Positions 47,301-54,673 of a DNA stretch of 64,000 nt are shown piece after piece. A program made the position numbers and the translations under genes. The DNA is taken from assembly GCA_021018995.1 (NCBI GenBank), contig CM037592.1:79673301-79737300 (forward strand), given 5' to 3'. The notes below the pieces were generated by a model, which saw nothing but the letters and a program-made list of their open reading frames with translations, ran no database searches and was not told the DNA's origin. This DNA is from Chloranthus sessilifolius (taxonomy: Eukaryota; Streptophyta; Magnoliopsida; Chloranthales; Chloranthaceae). The stretch's first letter is position 1. Each line of letters starts with the position of its first letter.

Positions 47301-48040
47301 GTCAACTTTCTCTTTTGACGTCTCCTCTTTATTCGATTACGATTCAAAAAAGCGGATCTAAAATACACATCACCTTTGACTTGAAGGTTGTAGGTTCAAG
47401 TATTGCCAAAAGTGTTTTTTCCACATAGAGCCCATTTAAAGTTAAACAAAAACTTTAAACCATAGTATATAATAAATAAATATTATTAATTTAATAATAA
47501 TAAATATTTATTTTGTTAAATATCCAACACATATTGATCGAACGATCTACCTTTCTCCTCGCACCATAAATTTTTCACCTTCGCCATCTTTTGACGCATG
47601 ATCAGAATGTTCCACCGTTTCACGAACGTTCTCATGGAAATCATGTAATCATTCAAATCACGAAGGCTTCGAGAATTTGATCTTTACTCATGATTTCACC
47701 AATCCACTTGCTGAGGGTTTGAACTTACTCGGTTACCAATTTAATGTAGGAAAAATGCATGCTAATCCTAAAATAGCATAAATCCCGCACGATAGGGGTT
47801 AGAGTTCTCAATCTTCAATTAAAACAAAATAAAAATAAAAGAAGAATAAGATAGAAGATCTTTGAATTTGCTCCAAAGAGGGTTCCAAGGCTGCACACGA
47901 AGGATTTCGACGTTTCACACCAAGGTTGTACGTCGGCTTCGCACCAAATGTACTATAAAACGAAGATTCGCTCATCGAGTTTTGAAAGATTCGCTCTTTC
48001 GGGTGATTTCATGATTTATAATTTGAGAACTATTGCTTTT

Positions 48041-48077
<37 letters not shown>

Positions 48078-49892
48078 TTCCTCATGCGTTCATCCCCTCC
48101 TTGTTGCAAGGAAGATGTATGTAGCCTTTATAGTCTTGCAGGTCCTTCCTTGTCCCGGGCTTACAAGATTTCACTTTTGTCGCTCGATATATTATATATT
48201 CATATTCATCTTTGTTCCACTCAGGTGTTTCATTTGTGCACTGATGTTTAGGGTATGCTCATTCTTATTAATACAAATAGAATGTATGTGCCTTGATTTC
48301 CACTTCCACTAAATATCATTCACTAAACTTAAATTTCTGCCTTGATTTCCATTTCCGCTCAATATCATTCACTAAACTTAAATTTCCAGAGGCGACAACT
48401 TGAAAAATATCATTTTCCCTTTACATCTTATACAACTGCCTTGTCCTACCATCTTTCGCCCCTTCCCCGACCATCATCTGCAATTGGGAAGCTCTTGTTA
48501 CAATTGATTTTTCAGATCTGCAGCCTGGTGTCTATATCCAAAGCACCCAAAAATTTAAGGGAAGCAAGTAGTTTGATTAGTTTGTGATCCCTTAGTTACA
48601 GTCTCTAACTACTCTTTCTGTTCTACATTTTAAGTATTCCATCCATGTAAATTTCCTGTTTGGGCTTTTATTTTACTTGGTATATTAGTCTAGCCTTCCG
48701 TTTCGACAATAAGTACAACAATACGTTATCCATCAATCAAATATTTCTCCACAATATGTTATCTATCAATCAAATGTTTCTCTCTCTCTCTCTCTCTCTT
48801 TTATATGTATGTATGAATGTACATATGCATGTATTTGTATATATTATGACACAGCAAAGACAATCTTCACTTTGTAAGTATCATAGATGGCGATTATATC
48901 GCGTTGTTTAGATCTACATGTTATTGTGGCCTGTATATTTTAATATGAGTTGGTATTAGGTACAGGTTCTCTATATTTGCACCCACTAAAACTCTAGAGC
49001 ATGCCACCCGAAAACCATTGACTTCTTTGAATCAGATGGTGGGAATTGTTTCTCTTTCCAATCTTCCACACAATATAGTTCTTGGGAACGTAGGCGTACC
49101 ATCAAATGGCTCAAATGTTGAAAAACGATCTCTACTGTCTGAGTCAAAGCAGTCAAATGCCATGTAAATGCAAATCTCTTTTTTGGGATGCATGCTATGT
49201 GGAATCAACATCTGAGCCGTCCCCATGTTCCCAAGATCTATTATGTGGAAGATTGGAATGAAAAACAATCTCCATCATTTGATTCAAAGTAATCAATGGT
49301 TTTTCAGATGCAGTACTCTAGAGTTTTGATTGGTGTAAATAGAGCTATCCTTAGGTAAATGGGTCATCAAATTCTGTACACATGGCACACATTGAATAAA
49401 TGTAGAATTTCCAAGTGGCAAGCCTTCACCCAGATGGAATTCATCCAAAACAAGTCAGGCTCATTGGAGGATTTCAAACCATCTGATAAGAGCACTAATG
49501 CACTATAGTTCATTCACTGTAAACCATTGTCACGACGCTCCTTAATCATCCATTTGCAGGCTCTTTTAGCCTCTTGATCAGATGGCAGACATTGTGAAGC
49601 AATTTTTTGACTGAATCCAATCTAAACAATGCACGATGTATACAGTATCGATGACTGCTAATATTTCATGCGACAGATCTTTGCATATGCGATGATGAGC
49701 GCAGGATCGGCTTCAGCTGGAGTGACGAACCTGAACCGCACGGGGATCCGACATTCGTCTCTGCCAGACTTCTGTAAGCCCTTACGCCACTTCTGTGACC
49801 GAGCAGTAGTTTCGATAACCTTTGCTTTCTTTAGCTGCTTTTTGCTTGCTGCCTCTGTAGTTCTTGATGTGATCTGGTTATCTAAGTTCTGA
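35370..49892 (+). CDS. CASP-like membrane protein (three exons, 213 aa)
   Basis: Exons 35370-35659, 36300-36435 and 49677-49892 join in frame at GA|GTAAGT...GTAG|G and CAG|GTGAAA...ACAG|ATC, giving 642 nt and a 213-residue product. Four hydrophobic helices: residues ~53-70, ~98-118, ~134-158 and ~186-207. The N-terminus is cytosolic and Pro/Ser-rich. CASP/DUF588 hallmarks: Arg54 in helix 1 (GVRLLCLF) and Asp141 in helix 3 (LLFAGDQ), plus [15 protein letters not shown] in the first extracellular loop and CKPLRHFCD in the second. The family makes membrane scaffolds that guide local cell-wall modification. Start chosen at the first ATG with GC-rich coding bias; no stops or frameshifts. Intron 1 is 640 nt, intron 2 is 13.2 kb. 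Subfamily not assigned. Confidence 0.9.
35660..36299 (+). other. Intron 1 of CASP-like gene, with internal tandem duplication
   Basis: 640 nt, donor GTAAGT, acceptor TTCCGGTAG. About 35720-35965 and 36000-36262 are diverged copies of the same sequence ('tgacggaaa(c/t)acccctgaa(a/g)atggtaaatattta', 'taccctgtaaaa', 'gtccgataa'), so the intron grew by tandem duplication. Confidence 0.85.
36555..36790. repeat. GATATGTATC-rich repeat fragment
   Basis: Repeats of 'gatatgtatcgatatatc' and 'gatacgtatccgg' phrases. One of five such segments in the window; see also 37955, 50405, 53165 and 53985. Confidence 0.6.
36965..37205. repeat. GGGTCGGGT-type dispersed repeat
   Basis: Phrases 'ggtcaggtcgggttgg' and 'acccgaccttacccg' on both strands. 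Similar segments at 30945-31145, 51325-51490 and 54975-55165. Confidence 0.6.
37393..37639 (+). mobile_element. tRNA-derived SINE with target-site duplication
   Basis: Internal Pol III promoter: A box TAGCCCAGTTTG at 37406 and B box GGTTCGATTCT at 37453, about 36 bases apart. Ends in an A-rich tail at 37632-37640. Flanked by 15-base direct repeats AGATTGTAGGAAAGC (37378-37392) and AGATTGCGGGAAAGC (37640-37654), two mismatches. Length about 247 bp. All hallmarks of a LINE-mobilised SINE are visible. Confidence 0.85.
37686..37709. repeat. (TA)n microsatellite
   Basis: About 12 TA units shortly after the SINE. Another tract lies at 38246-38268. Confidence 0.9.
37854..38213. mobile_element. MITE, 360 bp, long terminal inverted repeats, nested palindrome repeat
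   Basis: The ends are inverted copies: GCAGACCATTCAACGG and TGTGGCGCGAT are found in both arms, which extend about 60 bases (GGACAAT... against GGAAAAT...). The centre (37955-38095) carries CCGATACGTATCG-type palindromes shared with other loci. Flanks are both TA-rich, so the target duplication is unreadable. TIR length suggests a MULE-derived MITE. Confidence 0.78.
38214..40460. other. Intron sequence, no gene recognised
   Basis: A TA tract at 38246-38268. At 39385-39510 the phrase 'cacaccctaaactgctcatc' recurs three times with small changes. 39720-40330 has degraded repeat character (phrases like 'cgagaatcatcaa' and 'ctcaaattctcgaactcc'). No coding domain. Confidence 0.5.
40461..41275 (-). 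repeat. 3' LTR of outer element, with CTCGAG palindromes
   Basis: TGATGCAGG at 40461 to CCGCATCA at 41275. Between 40940 and 41125 the motif TCGCTCGAGCGA, or variants of it, occurs about seven times ('tcgctcgagcgagtttggg'). Confidence 0.7.
41486..42046 (-). CDS. Hypothetical ORF inside outer LTR element
   Basis: 186 residues, no recognised domain. The C-terminus repeats [18 protein letters not shown], a small internal duplication. It occupies the internal region of a deleted LTR element, in element orientation, so if translated it is an element protein, perhaps a gag remnant. Expression is not implied. Confidence 0.25.
   Translation of the reverse strand: MTNRCITEASLYPGGEFVVIPLYRGSKYCLKNSELIVPYSSMVRSISIIYCVTHQQHGPIFKHMALLNNVYCELLRTRQIVDAWLKNISTILIKVFIHDLSENILAMIQALRPKVTNFVFTIVPVRQPLRVRVPLPAPMVVPRPVKYTLHTVNPSTSIPRLLTIPKPLKIPKPLKISRSLKSNYPQ
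42690..43775 (-). repeat. 3' LTR of inner element
   Basis: TGATGCGGG at 42690 to ACGCATCA at 43775. Followed by the polypurine tract (AAAGTAGAGGGGAT on the minus strand). Confidence 0.93.
43840..44748 (-). CDS. Integrase C-terminus with C-terminal and extra N-terminal chromodomain-like modules
   Basis: 302 residues, uninterrupted. Residues ~13-52 ([32 protein letters not shown]) read as a chromodomain. Residues ~59-74 ([12 protein letters not shown]) look like part of another. Residues ~107-200 are the integrase C-terminal domain ([44 protein letters not shown]). Residues ~231-285 are the usual terminal chromodomain ([27 protein letters not shown]). Chromodomains bind methylated histone tails and guide insertion. 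No zinc or DDE domain. Placing a chromodomain before the integrase tail is unusual. Start at 44748 is the first ATG; the real product may be a gag fusion. Confidence 0.75.
   Translation of the reverse strand: MISKYPPEQYMKRLDGRVLEDPYFVTKVKTHQAYREYLLKWKGKSKIDNTWTARRTQSEKHQAYLIQWKGKLKTITHIDFLPISIHQRSSESASSFAYCIHELHAEIKKRINLKNEKYKFSADSHRRFKEFQEGDFVMVRNIPERFPQIVAKKLQARDVGPYQILKRAGSNAYILDLLPELEIITTINVEDLVPFHGPSTIPANPFEPSTSDDPIIPLPTPLPPPTRQIREIIEDVLEDQIVSTNHGGLQKYLVKWKNKADTENMWITQEFQQIDPDLLELYHNHGTFDFSHFRSKFHIYCL
44768..45730 (-). CDS. Gag of inner chromovirus
   Basis: 320 residues from ATG at 45730. The capsid region has [36 protein letters not shown] and NAKNFWTRV; then one knuckle [14 protein letters not shown] (C-x2-C-x4-H-x4-C) at residues ~153-166. 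The C-terminal third is a degenerate Ser/Glu-rich repeat of the form 'S-x-T-x-x-P-L-x-x-V/I-E-S/L', about seven units, which is not usual gag. Uninterrupted. It lies directly upstream of the integrase-tail ORF with only 19 bases between. Confidence 0.82.
   Translation of the reverse strand: MVLAKQGNHYTPNSWQSPKNRDETRVRGYPHHCEPEYDPAEKFIKSIRNEVPSFEGWLNPKTFVEWLSSVEEYFDWYGVPNEYKIRLAKTKLEGNAKNFWTRVEYRIESLQNKHISTWEDMKVRLIEKYVPLTHRHLLRSLKTKTDKCPDCLKCQGFGHFAYQCPTKFLTQNLLTKRVSPKEPDNREVKEVYDPSTVLSEEEIEEANESLICVKETSISFVSSDVESPTREPIEPHAYESLVPVELGAHNLLVPIGSNTCESIELGTQKPLASIESSTPKSLVLVEASTHELIESSVNARTPFLGPTTNPFRLIPGCPST
45950..46260. repeat. AGACAAAAGCTAG tandem motif in leader
   Basis: About 15 drifting copies of 'agacaaaagctag' or 'agacaaaaat' between primer site and gag. 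In transcript sense it is a pyrimidine-rich leader. Confidence 0.8.
46281..46292 (-). promoter_or_regulatory. Primer-binding site of inner element
   Basis: TGGTATCAAAGC on the minus strand, three bases from the LTR; one base differs from the initiator-Met site TGGTATCAGAGC. Confidence 0.88.
46296..47372 (-). repeat. 5' LTR of inner element
   Basis: TGATGCGGG at 46296 to ACACATCA at 47372. It matches 42690-43775 with scattered changes and a few small gaps. Confidence 0.93.
47742..48030 (-). repeat. 5' LTR of outer element, truncated
   Basis: Matches 40461-40745. The match stops near 48030, before an AG microsatellite. A diverged primer site (TTGGTAACCGAGTAAG on the minus strand) lies at 47727-47740. 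Confidence 0.65.
48041..48076. repeat. (AG)n plus G-run
   Basis: About 12 AG units followed by a run of ten G. Confidence 0.9.
48077..48968. other. Intron sequence, no gene recognised
   Basis: A direct repeat 'ttgatttccacttccactaaatatcattcactaaac' type pair occurs at 48290-48325 and 48344-48380. A TC tract lies at 48779-48800. No coding domain. Confidence 0.45.
48969..49344. mobile_element. MITE of the ~374-bp long-TIR family (copy in intron 2)
   Basis: Terminal inverted repeats of about 110 bases: left 'aaaactctagag...tttgaatcagatggtgg...ccaatcttccacacaatat' against its inverted partner at the right end. The core holds 'ttcccaagatctattatgtgg'. No coding capacity. Confidence 0.85.
49345..49676. 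other. End of intron 2, no element recognised
   Basis: Contains 'gtggcaagccttcaccca' and similar phrases shared with other MITE interiors. Polypyrimidine character before the acceptor is weak. Confidence 0.35.
49677..49892 (+). CDS. CASP-like protein, exon 3
   Basis: 72 codons including TGA at 49890-49892. Encodes the second half of helix 3 ([15 protein letters not shown]), the second loop with its two Cys residues, and helix 4 ([17 protein letters not shown]), ending LSKF. It follows acceptor GCGACAG and is phase-matched to exon 2 at 36435, 13.2 kb upstream. It shows the same sequence family as exons 1 and 2, which is the argument that they form one gene. Confidence 0.9.
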   Translation: MFAYAMMSAGSASAGVTNLNRTGIRHSSLPDFCKPLRHFCDRAVVSITFAFFSCFLLAASVVLDVIWLSKF

Positions 49893-50212
49893 ATTCCGCC
49901 CATCTCTTCTCACACACTCTACGGTATATAGATGATATGTGAATTTTGGAATAGTTTATATTGTGTTTGGGGATTGACCCAGTTGCTTTCTCCCCTCATC
50001 GTCAGGACCCCAAAATACTCTTCAGGGTTGTTTTCTGAATGGAGTTCTCTTTATACAAGTGATGTTTATATAGTAGTGTTTGTTGACCTTTGCATCAAAG
50101 GGGATTTGAACCTAAAACCTCATGATTTTTAAGTCTATATGTAACTAATTGGTCATGGGCAATTTTTTTAGGATACCCTTTTTTCCTCAACCGATAATTC
50201 TTTTGTGCAACT
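49893..50212. other. 3' flank of CASP-like gene, possible SINE relic
   Basis: The 3' UTR should lie here; no unambiguous AATAAA was seen. On the minus strand GGTTCAAATCC near 50102-50112 resembles a Pol III B box, suggesting a SINE in reverse orientation, but tail and target duplications were not found. Confidence 0.35.
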
Positions 50213-50630
50213 GATAGCTCTACCATTAACATTGTTGACTGCCTTGAATCAAATGATGACGATCGATTTTTGTCCTAATGTCTCACACAATAGATCTTGA
50301 GATCATGGCCCACCTATCAGACGGTCAGATGTTGTTTCCACGTGGCACACATCCGTGTATGCATCGTACCCTGAGAAAGGTTCTTGAGTCACTTTTGAGC
50401 AAGGTATAAAAAATCGGCCAATACCGATACATATCGGTTTTCGACCGAACCGATACGTATTGGCCCCGTATCAGCATTGGTCCCGTATTGGCTGATACAT
50501 ATTGGGTGGGCGTCACTTTGGGGTATGTGTTTCATGTGGATTTAACATTTGTCAGACCGGCTGTCTGGTCGGCCATGACCACAATAGCTATTATGTGAAA
50601 GGTACCTTTGTTCTCGCCTATACATTCTCT
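50213..50630. mobile_element. MITE-family copy interrupted by palindrome repeat
   Basis: The left part (50213-50345) has family phrases 'cttgaatcaaatgatgacgatcg' and 'cacacaatagatcttgagatcatgg'. 50405-50510 is a CCGATACATATCGG / CCGATACGTATTGG segment of the other repeat. The family resumes to about 50630, where the next copy begins directly. Confidence 0.6.
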
Positions 50631-51004
50631 GAAAGCGCCCACATCCTAGACCCCTTTAAAACCGTTGATTGCTTTAGATTAGATGATGGTGATCGTATTT
50701 CCCCGATCTTCCACAATGGATCATCATGTTGCACCTACCCAATGGTCAGTTTGATTCCATGTATCCTAAATTGTATCCTAAATCCTTCAACAGTGGCCAT
50801 AAAATCACGTTTGAGCGTGATGTATGCCATAATATGGAAGAGCATTTTTGGGATTTGTGACACATGGAAACAAAAACTGACCGTTAGATAGGTACGCCAT
50901 GAGCTCAAGATCCATTGTGTGGAAGATCAGGGTGACGAAAGATCTCCATCATCTGATTCGAAGCAATCAATGGGTTTTAAGGGGTCTAGATTGTAGGCAC
51001 TTTC
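50631..51004. mobile_element. MITE of the ~374-bp long-TIR family
   Basis: Left end GAAAGCGCCCACATCCTAGA and right end (inverted) GAAAGTGCCTACAATCTAGA. Arms extend about 100 bases and include 'ttgattgctt', 'gatgatggtgatc' and 'gatcttccacaatgga'. Length 374 bp, near-identical to the copy at 53449. Confidence 0.85.
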
Positions 51005-51628
51005 AGATGATCAGAGGGCGCGTGGGCGTGTGAACACAAGTAACCCATATGTGAAAGGTTGGGATTAAAAATGATCTCCATGCTGCAAGGCAGTCAACCG
51101 TGTTAAAGGTGGAACCATCAACTGTGCCAAAAGAATGTTTTGGTTGGCAAAAAATAGAGGAAGTACCAGTTTTTATATATATATATATATATATACTTTT
51201 AAAACTCATGCTACCTGTAGTGAAGTGGGTTCGGTTGATTGTAGTCCCTTGCGAGGTGTGAAATAGAACCGAATACAGCGAAAACTGTCTCTTTCTCTCT
51301 CTATATATTAAAATGGTAGAAGGATGACTGGGGCTGTCTATGGGTCAGGTCAGCCCGTTAACTGTACCATTGTTTTGACTGGGTTGGGCACACGAGCAGC
51401 TAATTTGACCCATCGGATCTGGTAGCACCTAATTTGACATTCGGGTCAAGTCCACTTAAAGATCAGGTTGGGTTAGGTTAGGTTGTATGGGGCAATAATC
51501 TGCCGTGCCTACCAGCTATTTTATGGATGGTTTGAAATCTTGCCCGTAACGAGACATATCGCCGCGATGAGATAAGCAATATAAAAAATATTAATTTTAT
51601 ATTTTAATTTATATAGGGTGTTAGGCTT
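51005..51628. other. Non-coding stretch with two simple repeats
   Basis: A (TA)n tract at 51173-51196, a (CT) tract near 51290, and a GGGTCAGGTC-type repeat segment at 51325-51490. Confidence 0.5.
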
Positions 51629-51947
51629 GGCTGTGTTTGGCATTGCTCTTGAGGAGGAATAGGAAAGGACAGCTGCAGCTCTTTGCTATCCCAAATGAAT
51701 ATGGGAAAGAAAACGATTGGAAGAAAAAGAAAAAAAGGGTGGCTATTCTCTATGAAACATAAAAAGCATTCCTCTTTAAAAGAGCCTGAAAAATTATACT
51801 CTATTAAACAGAGTTGTTTACCTATTTCAAACAGTGGCCTTCCTTTTATCTTCCTCCAATCCATCTTTCTACCCATATTTCTTTGTAATAGCAAATAGCA
51901 CATGCTACTCTTTTCAACTCTCCCAAAGAGCAATGCCAAACACAACC
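51629..51947. mobile_element. MITE, ~319 bp, GTGTTTGGCATTGCTCTT ends
   Basis: Left 'ggctgtgtttggcattgctctt' and right 'aagagcaatgccaaacacaacc' are inverted copies. 'gtttggc' ends of this kind are frequent in hAT- or Harbinger-type plant MITEs; superfamily not decided. Confidence 0.75.
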
Positions 51948-53164
51948 CTTGTATACTATTGAAAGTGTATACTACTCTTTGTACACATGACATTATTTTA
52001 GCGTATGGTATCCTATCTATGCGATTTGGTGAATGGCTATCACGGTATGTCTAAATCTGTGCATGCTAATGTCACTATTATTCTTAATTTTTAATGGTTA
52101 ATATTGAAGATTCTTGATCGGATGGAATATAATTGATATGTAAGCGTGATTCTTTAACTAAGATGTGTTCCAACTTCCAATCAATAACAACCACTTGGAA
52201 TGTTTAGATTGATGCCAATTTTTTGCCACAAAGAATATAGTGAGGTATTCTTTAATGGTGTAAAATCAAGCGACTATTTTAATGGTATAAGGTTATTCAA
52301 AGGATTATTTTTGTTTCATGCCGTCTCGCTGAGATGGGAGATGTCTTGGTTTCAAGGCTGCCCGAGATAATTCGAAATTCTGAGATTGCGAATCGTAATT
52401 TTATGTTTAGCATGAAGGGCTTAGGGGTTTTTGCATTGGTCAGGTCGGTCATGTGCCTATGACTCGTTGAGTTAGGTTTGATGGTGAGCAGAGAAATAGG
52501 ATTTGCATAAAGCTGCCCATATGATTATTGTCTAAATCTATTTTAGTTGTTCAATTTTAGGTGGACTGATTTTCGATGGAATTTTATAGATGGATCTGAT
52601 CTTTTGATAACTTGGAATTTAGTTCGTGGAAGTGAATTAGGATTCCATGCTCACTTCCTTGGAATTTAATTTCCCTGGAAATAACATTTTTTTTGTTTAA
52701 TTATGTTATGTGAGAAGTGACTTTCCTAGAAGTATAATTCCAATGTTTGATTAAATTCTTTGTGAAACAAATTCCAGTTGGCATTAGAAAATGTTTCTTA
52801 CCGTAAATACAAATTAAAGAAAAAAAAATTATTTTAAGATACTCTATTCCAATCATCCCTTAATCATTATTTGGCTCATGAAATTGGAACTTCACCCGAT
52901 TTATGTGTTTATGGAATTCATATGTGTTAGGTCCCATGTCAATTCACTTCTACAACGTTAAATTTGTATCAATCAAAAAAGTGTGGAAATGGCAATTCAG
53001 TTACACCCTAAAATTGCCCCATCCAAATTGTGAAAAATAGCCCTTTTAGATAAATAGCCCTGTGCACCACAAGGCATCGAGTGCGCTAATACTAAAATGG
53101 TGCACAAGTCAGTCTTACTCCGCCAAATTGGACAAACATTTGGAGATGCAGAGCTCCTTATGAC
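51948..53164. other. Stretch without recognised genes
   Basis: AT-rich and no coding signal. Phrases near 52560-52900 such as 'ggaatttaatttcc' are weakly palindromic. Confidence 0.45.
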
Positions 53165-53260
53165 CAATGTATCAAAAGCGGTATCGGTATCGAGAATTGA
53201 TTCAAAGGAGGACCGATATGTATCGGCCGATACTGATACGTATCAACTAATACCGACGTG
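53165..53260. repeat. CCGATACGTATC palindrome repeat fragment
   Basis: 'ggaccgatatgtatcggccgatactgatacgtatc' type sequence. Same family as 36555, 37955, 50405 and 53985. Confidence 0.65.
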
Positions 53261-53448
53261 ACTGAAGGAGATAGGGAGAGACATGCACGGTGCACTATAC
53301 ATCCGTTGGACTCCCTATCAGAATTTTTAAATATATAAAAGATTGGACACATGTTGTCTTCTGATCCTGATAGAACATGACAACATAGCAAGCAAAAGCA
53401 GCCAACTGAATTTCCTAGAGTACCTCTAATTGCACTCACATGTTTATT

Positions 53449-53819
53449 GAAACACCCACATCTCATACCTATCAAAATGATTGATTGCATCTCATCAGAT
53501 GATCGAGGTTGTATTTCATCCCAATATTCTACACAATAGATCTTGAGACCATGTCGCATCTATCAGACGGTCGGTTTATGATTACACGTGTCACAGATTT
53601 AAAAAAAAGGTCATAAACTCACATTTGAGCTTGATATGTGCCATATGGATTAAGGGGTATTTTTTAGGGATTTGTAGCACTTACAATAAAAAATAACCGT
53701 CGGATAGGTGAGTTATTATCACAAGATCTATTGTGTGGATGATCTGGGTGAAACACGATCTCCATCATCTGATCCAAAGCATTCAATCATTTTCAGGGGT
53801 CTGAGGTTTGGGTGCTTTC
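53449..53819. mobile_element. MITE of the ~374-bp long-TIR family
   Basis: Left GAAACACCCACATCTCATAC and inverted right GAAAGCACCCAAACCTCAGA. Arms of about 100 bases, core 'gatcttgagaccatg...ctatcagacggtcgg' and its inverted partner 'ccgtcggatagg'. Confidence 0.85.
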
Positions 53820-54243
53820 AGTAAAGAGGTGGTGCGGTCAGAGGAGTCCTTCCTAATTTTATGACACCGGTAGACAACTCTTAGCTAGCAACTGCAGTTG
53901 GCAGGGAGTGTTTGTCGCATAAAAAAAAACTATAAAAGTGACTCTTACTTTACCTCGGTAATGTGTACAGGTTGAATTTCAAATGACGTATTGGCGCCGA
54001 TATGTATTGATTTGCCGAAAAGCCAATACGTATCGCCGACATATATCAGTATCGGCCAATTTTTGTTACCATGCTTCTGACCACCAAATAATTGGAAGTA
54101 TGCTTTTGGATTGGATTCGGTCCAAATTAGAAGTCACTATCGGCTAATCAAAAGCTTTTAAAAAAGAAAAAAAAAAAGCCTATCAAAAGATTTCTACCAT
54201 CTGATCCACAACTTAGAACAACCTACAAATGGAGGGTTAAAAG
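53820..54243. other. Stretch with one palindrome repeat fragment
   Basis: 53985-54065 carries 'gccgatatgtattgatttgcc' and 'gccaatacgtatcgccgac' segments of the GATACGTATC family. Otherwise nothing. Confidence 0.5.
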
Positions 54244-54673
54244 TGTAGAATTTCATGGGCTTAACTCAACCTCACAAAACTGGCTTGTAAGGTGACGCTT
54301 GCCCAGGTTTATATATAGCCCAAGGCCATTGACCCAGGCGATGTGGGACTGTCGTTCATGTGCGCCACTCTACGTCCCAGTGGTTACTTGCTCTAAAATC
54401 ATGTAGAATTTTATGGGTCTAACTCAACCTCACAAAAACGGCTTGTAAGGTGAGGATTGCCCAGGTTATATATAGCATAAGGCTTTTAGATCACAGGCGA
54501 TGTGAGACTATCATTTACGCCTCCTCACGTGTCTCTCTACATCCTCGTAGTACCTGCTCTGATACCATGTAAAATTTCATGGGCCTAACTCAACCTCACA
54601 AAACCAACTTGTAAAGTGAGGGTTGCCCAAGTTACATATAGCCCAAGGCTTCCAACGCAATATAAGACTATAA
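54244..54673 (-). mobile_element. TRIM with three LTRs in tandem
   Basis: Three ~110-bp copies at 54244-54354, 54402-54513 and 54568-54673, each reading on the minus strand from TGATAGTCTCACATCGCC-like to ...AAATTCTACA. Two short internal spacers; the second retains the primer site GGTATCAGAGCAGG (initiator-Met type) next to the third copy, and the first is mutated. This is the structure of a terminal-repeat retrotransposon in miniature after LTR-LTR recombination. No coding capacity. Confidence 0.85.

Larger units (their letters stand above)
42690..47372 (-). mobile_element. Inner LTR retrotransposon, complete, non-autonomous chromovirus
   Basis: LTRs 42690-43775 (1086 bp) and 46296-47372 (1077 bp) are near-identical by eye. 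The 5-bp target duplication is CCTTT (42685-42689 and 47373-47377). Minus orientation: primer site at 46281-46292, A/G-rich tandem leader, gag (44768-45730), then integrase C-terminus with chromodomain (43840-44748), polypurine tract at 43776. Protease, reverse transcriptase, RNase H and integrase core are absent. The young LTRs with no pol show that it moved using enzymes from elsewhere. Confidence 0.92.
40461..48030 (-). mobile_element. Outer LTR element of the intron nest (non-autonomous)
   Basis: Left LTR 40461-41275 and right LTR 47742 to about 48030 share long matches ('gcacgataggggttag', 'tttgctccaaagagggttcca', 'tcggcttcgcaccaa'). The left LTR is followed by 'atccctcctactttgaaaaagttcg', a polypurine tract in minus reading, so the element runs on the minus strand. 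The right LTR is cut short at an AG tract. Internal sequence, once the inner element is removed, is only about 1.8 kb without pol. The inner element at 42690-47372 is inserted in it. Confidence 0.72.
36436..49676 (+). other. Intron 2 of CASP-like gene, 13.2 kb, transposon-filled
   Basis: Donor CAG|GTGAAA at 36436 and acceptor GCGACAG at 49676. Contains a SINE, at least two MITEs, GATACGTATC-type repeats and a nest of two LTR elements in antisense orientation. The reading frame is phase 0 across it, and both flanking exons align as one CASP-like protein. Confidence 0.88.

Noticed and set aside
47375-47410. tRNA-like stretch with GGTTCAAGTATT, possible SINE or tRNA
   Set aside because: B-box resemblance only; no A box, tail or cloverleaf, and it lies next to the inner element's target duplication.
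49658-49903. Minus-strand 81-residue basic ORF
   Set aside because: Antisense of CASP-like exon 3, which has splice site, phase and family motifs on the plus strand.
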